Part shown: positions 46,290-56,564 of the stretch, piece by piece
Layout of the letters: each line of letters starts with the position of its first letter
Numbering within the stretch: position 1 is the stretch's first letter
DNA from: Calliopum simillimum
Taxonomy: Eukaryota; Arthropoda; Insecta; Diptera; Lauxaniidae
Direction: 5' to 3'
Assembly (NCBI GenBank): GCA_951812925.1
Contig: OX638369.1
Span: 25,996,533 to 26,060,532, forward strand
DNA: 64,000 nucleotides
Made by a program: the position numbers and the translations under genes
Notes under the pieces: generated by a model
What the model was told of the DNA's origin: nothing
Seen by the model: only the letters and a program-made list of their open reading frames with translations
The model's database searches: none

Positions 46290-46773
46290 GGAATTTTCTA
46301 CTTTCATGGTCAAGGTGTACAAGAAGTATCATTTGGGTTTTCCTTCCCATAAGAAGGGTCCCCCCTTGTATGAGTTATTACATATGACTTTAAAAGAGCC
46401 CTTACAAGAACATCAGACTGTGGAATTGCGTGAGCAGGTATTTATTGTGGAGTGTCAGGATTGTCACATATATTTCATTATGGTCGGTACTGACACTAAA
46501 GATCGGGTGCTGTCTTCTGCTATCGACAATGAAAAAACTCCTTTGGGTCGTCATGTATCTTTACTTGGTCATTGTAACTTCTCCTTTTGTTTCTATTTAC
46601 CTACCGAAAATCTGGACATTGGGGTACAACAATTTATGTACAAAATATTACTTGAGACCTTGGGTTATAGCTGCGACAATTCTGCCGATTTATTAATGAT
46701 TCCCCGATATCTGAAACGGGTAGCACAAACAAGCATCTCAGCCTATCTGGATGGTCTTAGACAAGTAAAATGA
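46168..46773 (+). CDS. Degenerate GIY-YIG-like endonuclease ORF in the +1 frame
   Basis: Open from 46168, first ATG 46177 (198 aa), overlapping the end of the reverse transcriptase ORF by 122 bp. Residue numbers are from that ATG. It reads like the usual PLE continuation after the thumb: YPAYSAPIQYICEEF linker, KVYKKYHLGF, then VFIVECQDC (GIY-like strand with C93-x2-C96), YFIMVG (at the YIG position, altered), TKDR (R110 at the usual arginine) and RHVSLLGH (H126-x5-H132). The CxxC plus H-x5-H pattern is the zinc-binding signature of PLE endonucleases; the YIG motif itself is not canonical. The frame offset could be a programmed +1 shift, splicing, or a 1-nt indel in the AAAAA near 46240. If used alone, M at 46306 is another start. 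Confidence 0.65.
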   Translation, partial: LLFMLRIWFIPPVRPLNVNQLLNGIKIGYPAYSAPIQYICEEFSTFMVKVYKKYHLGFPSHKKGPPLYELLHMTLKEPLQEHQTVELREQVFIVECQDCHIYFIMVGTDTKDRVLSSAIDNEKTPLGRHVSLLGHCNFSFCFYLPTENLDIGVQQFMYKILLETLGYSCDNSADLLMIPRYLKRVAQTSISAYLDGLRQVK

Positions 46774-47961
46774 ATGGGTTGATATTGTTCACATTCAGTA
46801 ATGGGATCCCTCCCGCGACAGTGTTCCAGGCTCCGACATCTGGTGGATACCTATATCCATAACTATCTTATGGAAATGTGTTGAGGGCAATTACCAAAAA
46901 CGTTCCTCAGTAAATACTTGTTTTAAAACTCACACATATGCGTTGGGAATTGAAGTATAATCAAAAACACGTAAAAAATGGCATACACATAATAAAATAA
47001 CTATTTAGAGCTGTATTTAGCATACAAGTGAAGGTGTTATTTACTAACATCATTTTATATGTGTACTACAACTATTTTTTGTATGGGATAATAGAAGTTT
47101 GAAGAATAACCACTCTCCTATTTCTATTACTACATGTTAATATACACCATCGTGTATTGAAGAATGTAAAATAAATTGTATGTTCCCTACAATATACAAA
47201 TGTCGAATGTATCGTATGTCTAATTTATTTGTGTTAGGAAAACCGATATCCGAATAATGGATAGTTGTTAGTTTCTTATATATCCTAATTATTTATGTTT
47301 ATTAATTTGAAGATTGTATGATATTGTACACTAGTATGTGTGAATGTACTATTTCTTAGAAAGTTATTTATTGAAAATTTATTTGTTAATATTCTTTATA
47401 GTTTTTACACCGTGTCTGTAATATGATTGTATTATCCGTAGACAATAACCTTAATTTGTGATTCCACACCTAAATGTGAAACATACTAATTCTTAGGAAA
47501 TATTTTCACTGAATTATTATTTGTAATACTTTTATAGTCTGTACACTGTTCTATCAAATATGATTGTATTATCTGTAGATATAACTTTAATTGTAATTCC
47601 ACGCATAAAATGTGAATAAAAACCAGCATTATCTGACCTAAAAATGGAACTAAATATCTATTTGGAGCTAGGGGTATACTATAGTAAAATGGGCATAAAA
47701 AACTTATATGGCACATTGCGTTTCTCACACACCATGGTTTATGACGACATTTGTGTTTCTCATGCTTTCGGTGTTATCGTGCATGGGGTTCATTTACGCT
47801 ATTATATATTACATCACTATTTATAGTATTCACTTTAACTTCTAATCGACATGGCGTTCCTGATGGGTGAGGCAATGGTCATCTCAGACACCTCGATCAC
47901 TGTATACATAGCCTATATATATATGTTCCAGAGATCGAATATACTATTCTAAAGACAACAG

Positions 47962-48863
47962 ATGGGCGGGGCCCGTCTTAGTTATTAGGGCTACGTACTC
48001 GGTTTTCCATGTATTAAACCTCGGGACTAGGGAAGATACAAATGGAAAAACAACGCATCCCGAATACTCAAAACGAGGATCTGTGACCATAACCAGAATG
48101 TTATCTTGGATCCACCTTTAGCAAAGTGTCAAGGCATTAAGGTATGGGTTCTTTTATGTTGTGTTGATAAATACATATATGAATAACTTGATACGACTAT
48201 GACAACTTACTACGAAGATATTGATAATATATTGTGTATACAGATGGGCATTCCTGTTTCAGTCATACAAGTACATTATATGTATTTCCATACACTAAAC
48301 CTTGGGGCGAGGGAAGATGTATGGGAACCTGATGCACGTGTAATCAGTAAAAACAGGTTGTGTAACCGCACACAGAATGTTATCTTGGCTCCACCTTTAG
48401 CAAAGTGTCAAGGCATTAAGGTGGGTGTTTATTTTGTATTCAGAGGGCCATCCCATTTTAGGCTATATAAGGTGTACAAATGCCTGTATTTCCACATATT
48501 GGGCCTTGGGACTAGGTCTCTATGTGGAGCATTACTACTTCCTTATATTACCCCAAAACCGTTGTGTAACCACACCAGAACGTTATCTTGGATCCACCTA
48601 AAAAAGTGTCAAGGCGTTAAGGTGGGAATATCTTGTAATGTGTTCTTGTGTGAATGTCAGTGTATTTGTGTGTAAAATTGTTTTCAGATGGGCATAGTCT
48701 TGTTCTGTCATTGTAGATATATTTACATTTCCACACACTAAACCTTGGGTCGAGGGAAGATATATGGGAACGTGACACACCTCAATTACAGTTTAACAAG
48801 TTGTGTAACCGCACACAGAATGTTATCTTGGATCCACCTTTAGCAAAGTGTCAAGGCATTAAG
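47962..48863 (+). repeat. Four exon-like tandem repeats (copy 4)
   Basis: Counterpart of 31209-32111: blocks at 47962-48141, 48244-48420, 48444-48621 and 48688-48863, each bounded by CAG before and GTRNG after a shared GGCRTTAAG end. The second and third are open in one frame (ending KCQGIK and KCQGVK), the others are not. Copy 8 has the same region inverted (63540-64000). Confidence 0.55.
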
Positions 48864-49059
48864 GTGGGTGCTTATTTTGTATATGTAGGTGTATGTGATG
48901 TGAAAAATACATATGTCAAATAGTGTGCGATGACAAACGGATTACCTGGGATTGTCATACTTGATACGCTTATATAACCCAACTCGTCTAGCGCGTCCAT
49001 CACTATTTGTTGGATGCTCTAGTCGACTTTGAGTGTCGTTCCCTTTCTGTCTCCATGGC

Positions 49060-49242
49060 TTATGTGTAGTTTCTGACCACAACATATCCCATGCGTGAGG
49101 CCAGATTTAAGGGTAACGCCAGATAGGACCAGATGTGCGGCATTGACTCCATGTAATGGATACCAATATTGACTCCTGATCCTATCGCAGACGCCACGTA
49201 GAATGGGTACATTGGCTCAGACATGCTCCTTGAAAAGGGCAT
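49060..49242 (-). CDS. Small hypothetical ORF, 60 aa (copy 4)
   Basis: Minus strand, same strand as the ribozyme. ATG in the context ACAAAAATGCCC, 15 bases past the conserved block at 49258-49296. Identical to copies 2 and 8. It is antisense to the reverse transcriptase. Function unknown. Confidence 0.25.
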   Translation of the reverse strand: MPFSRSMSEPMYPFYVASAIGSGVNIGIHYMESMPHIWSYLALPLNLASRMGYVVVRNYT

Positions 49243-49327
49243 TTTTGTTTTAGGGTTTTAAGCCTCCTGTGCTCGAGGTTTCTCACCTACCTAAGCTAAC
49301 AAAACATGCATGAGCAAGTCACATAAA

Positions 49328-51204
49328 CTGATTTTCATTTGTTTTTTAGAAATTTTGTCTGTATCAGACGAATAAGGTCATTGGGTCAAAAAAATAGCTA
49401 TAAGGTGCTAGTCATTTCTTTGGGGGACTAATGGGTGATTTGTGAGACATAGTCTCACCTTTGATATCCCTACCTATGGGGACGCAACCTGATCACTATA
49501 CGAAACCCTATGCACAGCTATTTCCTTATACGGTAGGTCAGTACACAGAAACCCTAATTGTTAATATCACTTAATCGTTTTTACTGTTGTATGGTGTGTA
49601 TGTTCTGTGGATGTGTGTGTTCTTGTATGAATTTATTGAAGAGAACATAGTTGTTAATATACGTATCCAATCTAACTGTCATACTATTGATTTGTATGTG
49701 AAAGGAGACAATCAAAAGTTGTTAATATACGTATACAATCTAACTGTTATACCATTGACTTGTATGTGAAAGTGGACAATAAAAGTCAATCATCCATGTG
49801 TACCTATTCTATATATACTTACTATATACACTTAATGATATAGTATACTTAATGATATAATATATGTATCGTTGAATCAACATATATATCACAGTTGTGT
49901 TGTCCTGGACACCGTCGCTATATGTTTCCCAGAAGTACCAAATGTGAACACTGTTATCTGTTCTCATTGGGGCATATTGTGTTTTTGTATATTAGAGTTA
50001 TTCACAAAACCCTCACTCACTTATGTTATATCATACCCTATCACTTTCCATTTTACGGGAACTCTTTTAACACTGTTAAACCTTCAGGGGCAGATTGGAT
50101 TACCTTGTTGAATGTGTGTGTCCCTATCAGTTTGTTGAAGTAAAACCATTTGAGATATGGTTAGATTAAAGGATGTACTATTATGTCTGTTATGGTTATC
50201 ATTTATCAATAATGTGAATACGCAAGCTCAGTTTTTACCTGTGGTAGAGAAACCACTAGTAAATGAGGAGTGTTTAAAAACCTAGGCGCAACTCTGGGTG
50301 TGGTCAATCTCACTCTAGACTCTTTATTCCGTGGGGTATCATGGTGGGGACATTAAGTCACTAGATTCGAAGTATCATTGTCATCGACCTTTACTTTTCT
50401 CAATACTTATCAACCAGAACGGTGACCGAATTTATACTATATGTCCGAGCCCATTGCATTTATGAATGTCCGTCTGTAGTCACTTTGATCTAAGTTCCGT
50501 ATCAAAACCGGTTTATAAAAAGGTTTTTACAAAAGGTATTGTTTCGGTCCGCGATTCTAGTTTCTTGTAGGTTTAAGTCTCTATTACATGTGTACTTCTC
50601 GACCATAGTCAGATGCATGTGTAATTTCAACGGCTTCAGACTGCTTCCGATTTATGTACCTGTAAAGAAAAGTAAAAAATAAAAAATAAAAGGTCGGGAC
50701 AGGGATCTGCTAATGGTAAATTCGCCGTTAAGGCATAAGATATGTTAACCATATCAATAAGGTTGGGTTGTCCGTGCAGGATTCAGATTGGGCTGCCAAT
50801 AAACGTTTTTCATCCTCGCCCATGAGGAATCATCAGTTGGCTTTGATGTATAGGTGATATTATCGGATATCAAAAATTAGGGAACAAGGTTGGGGGTAGA
50901 TTTCATTATATGTGTACTTACCACCATAACAATTTTATGTTACTTGAAAACCAACATGTGATATTTCTGTTAATGTGGTCAGTTATGTCCTGCAACCCTT
51001 TGTGTTAATTGTGTTAGTATGTTCAGGTCGAGTTGCCTATTGTAGGGTATAATGATTTTTACACTGACACTTATAGACATAATAATGAAACCCATATAGA
51101 TCCGGTTGCGGATTATAGGGTATAATCGTTTCCGTAATAAGTAAAAACCATAGTAAAAACCATAGTAAAATGAGAAAACATTCATATGAGGTTATCTATG
51201 TATT
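49328..51204 (+). mobile_element. Giant element copy 5, truncated
   Basis: Continuous with copy 4 across the intact junction at 49328. It breaks off after GGTTATCTATGTATT, where the 2138-bp tandem array begins in the opposite ribozyme orientation. It is therefore the plus-side partner of the head-to-head turn in the array. Confidence 0.85.
50795..50841 (-). ncRNA. Hammerhead ribozyme motif, copy 5
   Basis: Same 47-nt motif on the minus strand, all core and stem bases conserved. Only 888 bp from the divergently oriented motif at 51729. Confidence 0.7.
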
Positions 51205-51728
51205 AAATACAATACCATATATCACTGTATATTACCAGTGGAACGCACAACAAGCAGTGGTCAAACACCGATAATACTACACTATAAATGTATTATATGA
51301 AACTGATAGTTTTATCCATTTGCCACAATTAATGGCTGACAGCCCATTGTACCACAACATTATAGATAACGACTAGCAAGTACATTTTTTGTTTCATGAC
51401 AAAAAGTATTCATTGCCTCTTACTTCAAACAATTCAGTATACATATTAAAAAGTAAATAATTTTTTTGTTTCATAATTAAAAACTTCTACTTAAAGTGTC
51501 TACGACAAAAAGTATACATTGCCTTTTACTTGAAACAAAATTCAGTATACATATTAAAAAGTAAATTAATTTTTCTTTGTTCAAAATAATTAACAATGAA
51601 TCAAACATCAACAATCAATCATTTTGGTAAGTAACTCATCCATATATATATATATACAACTTCTAACCATTCTTCATACCTTAAACCTTACACCATGTGT
51701 ATTACCTCAAGCCAGCCTACACCTTAAA

Positions 51729-51773
51729 GCCAACTGATGATTCCCTTGGTAGGGATGAAAAACGTTTATTGGT
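51729..51773 (+). ncRNA. Hammerhead ribozyme motif, 2138-bp unit 1
   Basis: GCCAA, CTGATGA, stem II TCCCT/AGGGA with loop TGGT, GAA, AAACGTTT, A, TTGGT. Compared with the giant element, stem II changes on both sides with pairing kept, and the loop and length differ, while every core base is the same. Stem I closes with a G-U wobble. The U-U at the base of stem II is kept. Confidence 0.7.
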
Positions 51774-52116
51774 TACCTATACTTATCCTTAACGGAGGTC
51801 TTAATTCCAATTTTTAAACATATTATTCCTAAACGGAGTTTTATACATTTTAACTATACACTTTTGGTTAGGCCTTTAATATTCCTTTTCAGGAAAAATG
51901 GACACACAAATAACTAAAGTGTGTGACAAAAAATTTTTTACAGAATAATAAATTATTTATGTATGTATAATAATTATAATTTAATAAAATAATTCGCAAC
52001 ATAGTGTAATTTGACACCAACAACATAATATAATTTAATACCTTATATGACACTACACTCATTCCATAAATACACATTATATAGTATGTATGTCTAACCC
52101 CACCGATTAAGCAATC

Positions 52117-52288
52117 AGCTGTGCATAGTTTATCTAGTGTTCACCTTTTGTATCTCCTAGGTAGGGAAATCATAATATGTGACTATTACAGGTTCATATT
52201 ATATATCCTTTATGACCCATTTTTTACGCCCAATCTATGTTCATCTGATTAACAGATATATGCTTCTCGACTATTATAAAAATTATCA
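52117..52288 (+). ncRNA. Conserved structured 3' region, 2138-bp unit 1
   Basis: AGCTGTGCATAG, TAGGTAGGGA, hairpin AATATG...CATATT (52174-52200), CCCAAT, hairpin ATCTG-ATTAA-CAGAT (52243-52257), then about 31 nt to the point where unit 3 ends (equivalent 56564). Matches 62891-63082 in order and spacing, with different but still paired stem bases. Confidence 0.55.
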
Positions 52289-53866
52289 AGTTGAAAAGTG
52301 GTTTATTTGCTTAGGCAGGTAGAAACCTCTAGCACAGGAGGCTTAAGTCACCCAAACATTTCAAATTGTAAATACATAAAGCATTTGTCACTCCATTCAA
52401 TATTCACTAAGGATGACAAATTTCTGTACCATACACCTTACCTGTATGGTTGTCTCATATGCAAATACATATTGGCACACTGGTATCCAATATAATGGAC
52501 CTGGTAACTACTAATATGTATTTGTTGGCGTTCTAACAGTATCATGACATACAGACATATTTGACATCTTATAAAATGTGAATATTATCCTTTTAGACAT
52601 ATTCAACATTTAAAGATTTAATGTGAATGTATTTTCAAGTTGACTGTGAGCGACATCCAAAAAAACGGTTGCACTCTTAATATGATATTAAAACATTACT
52701 AAGGTTTGCAAGTTGTTTTTTCGGATTATATAAGATATTACCATAATCATATAAACCCTGATTATGTACTCCTTACCCATATAGGTAATGCATATATATA
52801 TATTAAATTTTTATACAATACTAAGTTATATTTATAAATAATACATTATATAAACGATTACATTCATGAATATTAAAATTATACAAATATTAACATGACA
52901 TAAAAATTAAGTAACAAAAATATTAAACTTTGTAAGTATTAAACATTACTTAATACGTATAATCAAAAACCCAAACTGTCATGGTACCTTGGTTCTAAAC
53001 CCACTAAATGGGGATCAAGATAATATCATGATTAGTATTTCTCTGGTTCATATGTAATGAGATTTCTAGCATAACACGCTTATGTTTTTCACCCCACATA
53101 AGCGAGTAACAGTTGTTATTCTTATAACATTGTGGACCTTGGAAACCTTTTACCCACTGTACCCACTCTTTCCCATCATTCATTTTATAGTAATTGCTGT
53201 AAAGGGATTACGTCGATTCTAACATAAGAAATATTTTATAGGTATTGTACCATTGAAAATATTTTGGTTTTTATATTACTTTTCATAATCAGAGTATTTA
53301 GTTCCTCCTTTAAACTGGTAATATGCTTCAAACTTTTAAATTAAATACAATACCATATATCACTGTATATTACCAGTGGAACGCACAACAAGCAGTGGTC
53401 AAACACCGATAATACTACACTATAAATGTATTATATGAAACTGATAGTTTTATCCATTTGCCACAATTAATGGCTGACAGCCCATTGTACCACAACATTA
53501 TAGATAACGACTAGCAAGTACATTTTTTGTTTCATGACAAAAAGTATTCATTGCCTCTTACTTCAAACAATTCAGTATACATATTAAAAAGTAAATAATT
53601 TTTTTGTTTCATAATTAAAAACTTCTACTTAAAGTGTCTACGACAAAAAGTATACATTGCCTTTTACTTGAAACAAAATTCAGTATACATATTAAAAAGT
53701 AAATTAATTTTTCTTTGTTCAAAATAATTAACAATGAATCAAACATCAACAATCAATCATTTTGGTAAGTAACTCATCCATATATATATATATACAACTT
53801 CTAACCATTCTTCATACCTTAAACCTTACACCATGTGTATTACCTCAAGCCAGCCTACACCTTAAA

Positions 53867-53911
53867 GCCAACTGATGATTCCCTTGGTAGGGATGAAAAA
53901 CGTTTATTGGT
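53867..53911 (+). ncRNA. Hammerhead ribozyme motif, 2138-bp unit 2
   Basis: Same as unit 1, exactly 2138 bp downstream. Cleavage at both motifs would release a unit-length RNA. Confidence 0.7.
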
Positions 53912-56004
53912 TACCTATACTTATCCTTAACGGAGGTCTTAATTCCAATTTTTAAACATATTATTCCTAAACGGAGTTTTATACATTTTAACTATACACT
54001 TTTGGTTAGGCCTTTAATATTCCTTTTCAGGAAAAATGGACACACAAATAACTAAAGTGTGTGACAAAAAATTTTTTACAGAATAATAAATTATTTATGT
54101 ATGTATAATAATTATAATTTAATAAAATAATTCGCAACATAGTGTAATTTGACACCAACAACATAATATAATTTAATACCTTATATGACACTACACTCAT
54201 TCCATAAATACACATTATATAGTATGTATGTCTAACCCCACCGATTAAGCAATCAGCTGTGCATAGTTTATCTAGTGTTCACCTTTTGTATCTCCTAGGT
54301 AGGGAAATCATAATATGTGACTATTACAGGTTCATATTATATATCCTTTATGACCCATTTTTTACGCCCAATCTATGTTCATCTGATTAACAGATATATG
54401 CTTCTCGACTATTATAAAAATTATCAAGTTGAAAAGTGGTTTATTTGCTTAGGCAGGTAGAAACCTCTAGCACAGGAGGCTTAAGTCACCCAAACATTTC
54501 AAATTGTAAATACATAAAGCATTTGTCACTCCATTCAATATTCACTAAGGATGACAAATTTCTGTACCATACACCTTACCTGTATGGTTGTCTCATATGC
54601 AAATACATATTGGCACACTGGTATCCAATATAATGGACCTGGTAACTACTAATATGTATTTGTTGGCGTTCTAACAGTATCATGACATACAGACATATTT
54701 GACATCTTATAAAATGTGAATATTATCCTTTTAGACATATTCAACATTTAAAGATTTAATGTGAATGTATTTTCAAGTTGACTGTGAGCGACATCCAAAA
54801 AAACGGTTGCACTCTTAATATGATATTAAAACATTACTAAGGTTTGCAAGTTGTTTTTTCGGATTATATAAGATATTACCATAATCATATAAACCCTGAT
54901 TATGTACTCCTTACCCATATAGGTAATGCATATATATATATTAAATTTTTATACAATACTAAGTTATATTTATAAATAATACATTATATAAACGATTACA
55001 TTCATGAATATTAAAATTATACAAATATTAACATGACATAAAAATTAAGTAACAAAAATATTAAACTTTGTAAGTATTAAACATTACTTAATACGTATAA
55101 TCAAAAACCCAAACTGTCATGGTACCTTGGTTCTAAACCCACTAAATGGGGATCAAGATAATATCATGATTAGTATTTCTCTGGTTCATATGTAATGAGA
55201 TTTCTAGCATAACACGCTTATGTTTTTCACCCCACATAAGCGAGTAACAGTTGTTATTCTTATAACATTGTGGACCTTGGAAACCTTTTACCCACTGTAC
55301 CCACTCTTTCCCATCATTCATTTTATAGTAATTGCTGTAAAGGGATTACGTCGATTCTAACATAAGAAATATTTTATAGGTATTGTACCATTGAAAATAT
55401 TTTGGTTTTTATATTACTTTTCATAATCAGAGTATTTAGTTCCTCCTTTAAACTGGTAATATGCTTCAAACTTTTAAATTAAATACAATACCATATATCA
55501 CTGTATATTACCAGTGGAACGCACAACAAGCAGTGGTCAAACACCGATAATACTACACTATAAATGTATTATATGAAACTGATAGTTTTATCCATTTGCC
55601 ACAATTAATGGCTGACAGCCCATTGTACCACAACATTATAGATAACGACTAGCAAGTACATTTTTTGTTTCATGACAAAAAGTATTCATTGCCTCTTACT
55701 TCAAACAATTCAGTATACATATTAAAAAGTAAATAATTTTTTTGTTTCATAATTAAAAACTTCTACTTAAAGTGTCTACGACAAAAAGTATACATTGCCT
55801 TTTACTTGAAACAAAATTCAGTATACATATTAAAAAGTAAATTAATTTTTCTTTGTTCAAAATAATTAACAATGAATCAAACATCAACAATCAATCATTT
55901 TGGTAAGTAACTCATCCATATATATATATATACAACTTCTAACCATTCTTCATACCTTAAACCTTACACCATGTGTATTACCTCAAGCCAGCCTACACCT
56001 TAAA

Positions 56005-56049
56005 GCCAACTGATGATTCCCTTGGTAGGGATGAAAAACGTTTATTGGT
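56005..56049 (+). ncRNA. Hammerhead ribozyme motif, 2138-bp unit 3
   Basis: Same as unit 1, in the partial third unit. The array thus has three co-oriented motifs spaced 2138 bp. Confidence 0.7.
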
Positions 56050-56564
56050 TACCTATACTTATCCTTAACGGAGGTCTTAATTCCAATTTTTAAACATATT
56101 ATTCCTAAACGGAGTTTTATACATTTTAACTATACACTTTTGGTTAGGCCTTTAATATTCCTTTTCAGGAAAAATGGACACACAAATAACTAAAGTGTGT
56201 GACAAAAAATTTTTTACAGAATAATAAATTATTTATGTATGTATAATAATTATAATTTAATAAAATAATTCGCAACATAGTGTAATTTGACACCAACAAC
56301 ATAATATAATTTAATACCTTATATGACACTACACTCATTCCATAAATACACATTATATAGTATGTATGTCTAACCCCACCGATTAAGCAATCAGCTGTGC
56401 ATAGTTTATCTAGTGTTCACCTTTTGTATCTCCTAGGTAGGGAAATCATAATATGTGACTATTACAGGTTCATATTATATATCCTTTATGACCCATTTTT
56501 TACGCCCAATCTATGTTCATCTGATTAACAGATATATGCTTCTCGACTATTATAAAAATTATCA

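Larger units (their letters stand above)
35967..49327 (+). mobile_element. Giant PLE-type element copy 4, full length
   Basis: About 13.4 kb, the only copy in the window with the coding region. Order on the plus strand: terminus, 68-bp duplication, ribozyme motif (37433-37479, minus), ATGCATCTTT cluster, 123-bp duplication (40763-41010), possible exons (41374-41683), small ORFs (41796-42020, 42080-42481), reverse transcriptase (43110-46289), endonuclease-like ORF (46168-46773), exon-like repeats (47962-48863), 60-aa ORF (49060-49242, minus), conserved block (49258-49296, minus), right end. Rotifer Terminons are the nearest known giant PLEs. Placing this element with them is inference. Confidence 0.8.
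51205..56564 (+). repeat. 2138-bp tandem array, 2.5 units, a compact relative of the giant element
   Basis: Units start AAATACAATACCATATATC at 51205, 53343 and 55481; the third stops near 56564. The first two look identical. Diverged from the giant element, but shares in the same order and spacing: hammerhead motif, AGCTGTGCATAG, TAGGTAGGGA, two hairpins, CCCAAT, and GCTTAGG..GGT...AGGAGGCTTAA (e.g. 51729, 52117, 52158, 52174-52200, 52229, 52309-52347). Nothing in the unit looks coding. The third unit ends 31 nt after its hairpin, the same place where giant copies end. Resembles a non-autonomous, retrozyme-like multimer. Confidence 0.8.

Noticed and set aside
48199..48675. 158-aa ORF with internal repeats
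   Set aside because: It runs through putative splice sites of the exon-like DNA repeats, and the other repeat blocks are closed in that frame; treated as part of the repeat.
52298..52495. 65-aa ORF in the 2138-bp units
   Set aside because: It overlaps the conserved non-coding block and has no recognisable relation to the giant element's 60-aa ORF.
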